DNA of 64,000 nucleotides from contig JARWMV010000234.1 of NCBI GenBank assembly GCA_030998015.1, forward strand, positions 1,736,001 to 1,800,000, given 5' to 3'. Both the position numbers and the translations under genes were made by a program. Shown piece by piece: positions 59,269-64,000 of the stretch. The notes under the pieces were generated by a model that worked only from the letters and a program-made list of their open reading frames with translations, ran no database searches and had not been told where the DNA came from. Every line of letters begins with the position of its first letter. Within the stretch, counting starts at the first letter, position 1. This stretch comes from Ceratorhiza oryzae-sativae. Taxonomy: Eukaryota; Basidiomycota; Agaricomycetes; Cantharellales; Ceratobasidiaceae.

Positions 59269-59395
59269 AGGAAAGATGGCAGTGCACCCGGTGTACATTT
59301 GATCCTGAATCCTTAGAAACATCCAGTACAAAAACAATTATCTGTCTGTGTATAAACTGTGGGGTGCTGGGAGAGGAGCAAAACAACAAAAACAC

Positions 59396-60934
59396 TTAAA
59401 ACAAATAAGGTAGTGACAGTGAGCTGAAAATACAATGCTTAAGAAAAGGGTACCCGCATATCGATACCCAGGCCGATCCAGACTCGATCCGATGCAAATC
59501 AATCAGTGTCCTATAGCCGGGAGATAGAAGCAAAAGGGTAAGATTGCAAAAAAGACACAAATCACTCTTCGTGCTATCGCAAGGTAACCGAACGAGCTTA
59601 ATCTCTTCAAGATCTTCCTGGACCAAGCAGTCATCAGCATCGCCGTAGCGCTCCTCATCGCCCGGGCGCGATTGGGTGGTCCCATTGCCAAACTCGATAA
59701 AGACCGCATCACCATCCGCAAGGTACGCCGGCACACAGGTCATCCAATCCTCGAGCCTCTGACCCTTGCGAACAAGATGGAATTCTTCCTGTGGAAGACG
59801 TTCGGGGTCTAGGGCGAGGTTGGCAGCTAAAGTAGCGCGGATTTCGCCAATGGTCACATCGTAGGGGACGTCACACACGAGCATATTGAAGTCGATGCCT
59901 GCAGTGACCCCAGCGGAGTAACGAGGCAGGAGATCGAACGCGATGGATGGAACCCACTCGTGCCGAGGCTTGTCTAGACCGGGCACGGATGGCAAGTCAA
60001 TCGATGGGAATTTGGCTATACGCTAAATTATTAGGAACTAACCGAAGCTAAGAATACCATATCCATAGTAAGCTGGGTCATTTTCCAATTCCCACTGGAT
60101 GACAGGCATGTCTCCAACCTCGTCATGTTCACCGTGCCCATTCGAGGAGATCGCAGGACTGAGCGGTCGCGTGGTCAACTCTACTAGGGCCCCCGCGGGT
60201 TCAAAGAACGATGCACTCGCATTAGAGCGATTGCGCCGATTGCGGGGTATGGGTATATCGAGCACGATCGGCTTGGGCGGCTGCAACGGCGATGCGCATC
60301 GAGAGGTAAGCGTGGTCACGAGGGGCGACGCAGAACGCGAGGGTTTGAGAGATTCAGCGGGCGATGGTGATGATGGTGCCGACCCCGACAGGTCTAGATT
60401 GGACACGCCCAGACGAAGCTGTTGGCGTTGGCGCTTTCTGATAGGCGATCCAACATCGATATTGGCATTCGGGCAGGGATCCACGTTTTCGTCGTCCTCG
60501 GTTGGGATAGGCCGCTCTGTTGATATCTTATCAGTGGTATGTCATAGTTTGGAGCGAGCGCCTGACGTACTCTTGCGAGGCTTCCGAGCAGATACAGGCG
60601 TGAGAGGGGCATTCTTGGGGACAAATTGCACCCACAGCTCGCACTTGTTGGGCAAGGACTCGAGCCCGTTGCCGCAGAGCAGTTGGTCATCGTGGATGAA
60701 GCGAATGTTGTGGTCACGAGGCGGCTCAAAGGCTTCGACGCACTTGCTTCGCAGGCCCTGCGAACTAGCGGTTAGTACCCTATACGCTGTTGAGAGTCGC
60801 CACGCTACCTTGATCGATTCAGGGAAGTCCAACCACAACCAGTAGGATTCATCTGTTGCCTCTCCCTCGAGGCCGAGCTTTTTGACGTGAATCCGACGTC
60901 CAAGCATGGGAACAGCAGAAGAAACGGCAGCCAT
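59396..60934 (-). CDS. Unrecognised 463-residue protein
   Basis: Four exons, complement(join(59396..60015,60058..60516,60571..60757,60809..60934)), with phases closing. The N-terminal ~100 residues look folded (YWLWLDFPESIK, CVEAFEPPRDHNIRFIHDDQLLCG, KCELWVQFVP). The middle is S/P-rich and contains a KRQRQQLRLGV basic motif, a possible nuclear signal. The next part is again ordered (HEWVPSIAFDLLPRYSAGVTAGIDFNML, ATLAANLALDPERLP, DAVFIEFGNG). The final ~50 residues are hydrophobic and less gene-like, so the true 3' end may involve another intron. It is convergent with the MIF-like gene. Confidence 0.65.
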
Positions 60935-61986
60935 ATTAAGAATTGAGTAGGGAGGTGGGGTTTGGATGGGTGCTTATGAGAATGAAATGAAACGAACTGA
61001 AACAACAAGGATCGAGAGCTGCCGAGTAGACAAGAAGAAGAAAACACAAGCAGTGGTAACTCGCGCCGGCGCGTTCAAAGAAAGCAAAGAGGGGATGGTG
61101 CACAACAAAGCAAGTGCGCTGTCCGGGCTCTAGGCTGCTTATGTACGGTTCGAGCGAGTGGCGGCCCAAGCACCGAGTGGTCTTTGTTGAACCAAGGGAA
61201 ACAAGAGCCTAATTTCGTGTGGGGAAACGATGGAAGAGGCTCGGAAGAGTGAAGTGGGGGAGCGTTGAAGTTTGGTTAAGTACAGGCGCGAGTGTTTGGA
61301 GTTTCTGCTTTACCGCGCACTAGCTGCGAGTAGAGGGGGGGAGGAGGATGAAAGAGTGGTTAAGCATGAGGATGAGGCTGTGCAACCTATTGGTTATGTT
61401 GCCTCGCGGCGCTGCCAGATCGGATCAAGGTTGTATGCGCGTCGTGCGGATATAGGAACCATATCGAGTTTATCTCTTCGAGATAACACCTCGGAACAGC
61501 TCGAAATAACAGTACGAGCTTGAGTTTATGTCAAGGAGCTTGAATACGCTCATGAACTCTCACCCCCTCCCAAAAATTTTACCAGACTATGAACGAGGTG
61601 TGGTGATCCTGCACGTTTACCACGATGCGAACACGTTGGGCATCGTCCTATGTGGCTAATAGAATAGCGAAGGCTAGGCCTGACGATCGATTCGCATATA
61701 ACCTTGCCGCCAGCTTCATATACAAACCTCCTAGGCAGGGGTTACACTCAGTTCATTAGGTGATCGGATCATCGGTATATGAAATTGAAAGTATAATCTA
61801 CATCGGCGGACCATCTATTCCGTATGCTTGTGATAGACTTTTGGTTGCTGGCTCATGTGGCTGGTATTGCTCGCACATGGTGGACATTCGTCTTAATCGG
61901 TGACTCAGCTCGGCGCTTATTTTCGATGATCCCTCGCACCACGACTCCCCCATCCATCTCTACAAAACAAAGGAAGTTAGTCTAAC
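60935..61986. other. Intergenic, divergent promoters
   Basis: Lies between two divergent starts and holds both promoters. GC-rich and G-rich near 61.2-61.4 kb. No additional gene is supported. A poorly conserved upstream exon of the next gene could end at the AG at 61980. Confidence 0.45.
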
Positions 61987-63503
61987 ATGCAACATCTGGC
62001 AGAACTATGCACCGTCCATATAGAGTCGAAATTGTCTCGCGATACCCTTCCGCCACAGCAGCACTTGCGTCGCTTCTTGAGGGTGTTCGGTAAAATGTAA
62101 GCAAGCAAAAAAAAAATATTCGCGCTCGCATCTGATAGTTCGTCAACAGCATTGCATTGTACGAATGGCCATCTGATGAGCTACGTGACTCGCGCCCTAA
62201 TAACGCGCTTGTCATGTTTGAATCGCCGATCGTTGCTGAGGATGTCCTCGCGAGCTCGAGTCGCCAAGGTCCCGACTCGTTTTGGACTACACAGTCCTTG
62301 GTCGCTCACTACCTCAGACCAGAGTTTATGGAGTGTTTTGAAAAGCGGCTACAGCCAAGGAAATACTTGGATCAACTCAAAAGTGCTTCGTTTTTCATTT
62401 AGCGGCAAGTTCACACATCAACCCTGATCCCGGCACATTTCTAGGTGGCGCCTCGTCCTCCGCAGGTCCATCCAACTCCCAACCTACCCCGGATAAAACA
62501 CGAGCAGCAGACCGTTCTTCGCTTTCGGCCACCGGCGTACTTGCCCGGAACCCTCTCCGGATGAGCCGCCGACCAAAAGGTTGTGCAGGGCCGACGCTTG
62601 GGATGGTTCACCCGCATCGGGTTTGTGTGTGTATGTTTGTTGTCCAACACGATATTTATCCAATATCCTACAGGCTATAGCAAAGCTAGCGCTAGCAAGC
62701 AAGCTCTTGGGCAGGATCCGACTCTGTCCAAACCCGACGCGAAAAATCCCGTTCCACCATCATCCGAATGGATGCAAGCACGAATCGAAAAGCTCGAGGC
62801 CGAACTGAGCGCTGCTATCACTGCCCGGGACCTTGCTTTGTCGGAGCAATCAATGGCTATCCAGTCACTCGAGGCGGAACAAAAAGCTCGACGCAAGGCG
62901 CTGGCGGAAAAGAGCGCCGCGGAGGCGGTTGTATCACAGGCGGAGGCCGAGCAGACGAGGCTACTACAGGAGCTCGAGCGGCGACGAAGAGACACGCCTT
63001 CGGAGGATCTGCGCGGCCAGTTGGATTCTGTACGGGCGATACTGTCGGAGGTCAAAGAATCCGGCGAAGAACGGGAGGCACTGTTGAAGAAGCGGGAGGC
63101 TGAGCTTGAAGAGGCGCGCGACCATGCCCATAAGCTACGGATTAAGCTCACAGATATCGAATGCAATGGTCCGCCCGCAAGCACACTATTACAAGAAGCA
63201 CAAGATGAAGCTGAGGAACTCAAGCTTAGGCTAGAAGATCTGCAGAATGAGCTCGAAGGGGTTCAAAAAGCATCAAACAAGTATCGACTGAAATACCAGA
63301 ATGAGAAGAGCAAGCGGCTTGCGACCAAGGAGAAGCTGGCCGAGTACAAATCTCGACTGCAGCTGAACAACACTCTCTCGGAGCAATTACGAGACACTGC
63401 CCCAGCGGCGTTGCAGGGGCTGAAGGCTGTTATGGAGGCTATGGGTCTGCCGCCTCTGCGCGATCATGATCAGCTCTTGACGCCAAAGACCGAGTCGGAC
63501 TAG
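61987..63503 (+). CDS. Coiled-coil protein, function unknown
   Basis: Four exons, join(61987..62096,62150..62382,62445..62579,62674..63503), give 435 residues in phase. The N-terminal ~115 residues look globular (FLRVFGKIIALYEWPSDELR, WTTQSLVAHYLRPEFMECFEKRL). A short S/P/T-rich linker follows. From about residue 185 to 405 the sequence is a long heptad-type coiled coil rich in E, K, A, R and L (ARIEKLEAELSAAITARDLA, ELERRRRD, KKREAELEEARDHAHKLR). It resembles vesicle-tether or cytoskeletal scaffolds in general shape, but I recognise no family. Intron 2 ends TTTCTAG after a CCTGATC branch-like site. Confidence 0.72.
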
Positions 63504-64000
63504 ATCGTTGACTATTATTATGGTGAGTGATAGGCTTCATTAAGAGAGGCATTTGCGCTGACTGGATTCACAGCCTTCGTATATATGTTACCTTGTTATA
63601 TCATTATTCTAGCATCTACACCCTTGCTTTCAACCTTAAAATACATACATTACCGTTGTACCCGTGAGGGATTAGGTAGACTCGAGGTTATATGGGAATA
63701 TAAATATCGAGTATGCAATGACTAGCAAATTGCATCATTGGGCTATTTTGGCATTGGGTTATCCGACGCCTAACTTTAGTCACCGAGCCACGCGCGGGTT
63801 GGCGAGACAAACTCGGCCTGCCGCTCTGTGTGCCAGGATAGCGCCACAAAAAGTACGAGATGAACAGTACAAGGCAGGTCGCTACATGAGATGAGCTCTC
63901 ATTGGTGTTGGAGAGATGGGTTTGCAGGCACGGTGCTTCGGGGAGTTCCCATATATATATTCGAAGCAGATTGAGACTCGGACCCAACTGGAAGTATCAT
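63504..64000. other. Right edge, nothing recognised
   Basis: 3' flank of the coiled-coil gene, AT-rich. A minus-strand frame of about 100 codons at 63688-63987 has no recognisable feature. Confidence 0.45.

Noticed and set aside
60016..60042. 27-nt intron in the 463-residue gene
   Set aside because: An upstream GTATTC donor gives a 42-nt intron with matching phase.
62370..62450. Another apparent frameshift, in the coiled-coil gene
   Set aside because: A 62-nt intron (62383..62444) with a CCTGATC branch-like site and TCTAG acceptor explains the frame change fully.
1..64000. CRISPR arrays, insertion sequences, bacterial operons or prophage
   Set aside because: The window is spliced fungal nuclear DNA. 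No direct-repeat/spacer arrays, terminal inverted repeats or transposase motifs were seen.

Overview
This window is nuclear DNA from a filamentous fungus, most likely an Agaricomycete (Basidiomycota). The reasons are dense genes with many 45-60 nt GT-AG introns, a copper-radical glyoxal oxidase with a hydrophobic C-terminal tail, an Argonaute, a CSC1/OSCA channel with a long cytosolic insert, and nuclear housekeeping genes on both strands. A Rhizoctonia-like genome fits, but that is an impression and not a computed assignment. I see no viral genome, transposase, reverse transcriptase or CRISPR array.

Layout. 0-5 kb: an intron-bearing tRNA-Thr, a small conserved-looking protein and a RING-CH membrane E3 ligase. 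5-15 kb: release factor eRF1, TFIIF alpha facing POP7 across a 146 bp shared promoter, and a CSC1-type channel whose frame is broken twice. 15-17 kb: empty. 17-28 kb: a Rad9/Crb2/53BP1-like checkpoint protein (Tudor plus BRCTs), a type II membrane glycosyltransferase, glyoxal oxidase, and a 3'-5' exonuclease-fold protein lacking one catalytic acid. 28-41 kb: a 66-residue two-exon protein, VTA1 with a huge linker, Nup155/Nup170 in 19 exons, and an unknown protein. 42-50 kb: a degenerate tRNA-like element, a 31-exon Argonaute, and the splicing factor CWC22 just upstream of it on the same strand. 51-64 kb: an M50B-like membrane peptidase, a disordered protein, a tiny TATA-driven reading frame, a damaged MIF/tautomerase gene, and two unrecognised proteins.

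The exon models were built by hand from splice signals and phase. In nearly every model all phases close, so many boundaries are more certain than the functions. There is no operon logic here. The most interesting area is 42.5-50.4 kb, where the RNAi effector gene contains 10, 10, 16, 19, 19 and 20 nt exons and a probable GC-AG intron, and sits next to a core spliceosome gene. Three genes (CSC1 twice, Argonaute once) need one extra base to stay in frame. Either the assembly has single-base deletions or the genes are decaying, and raw reads would decide.
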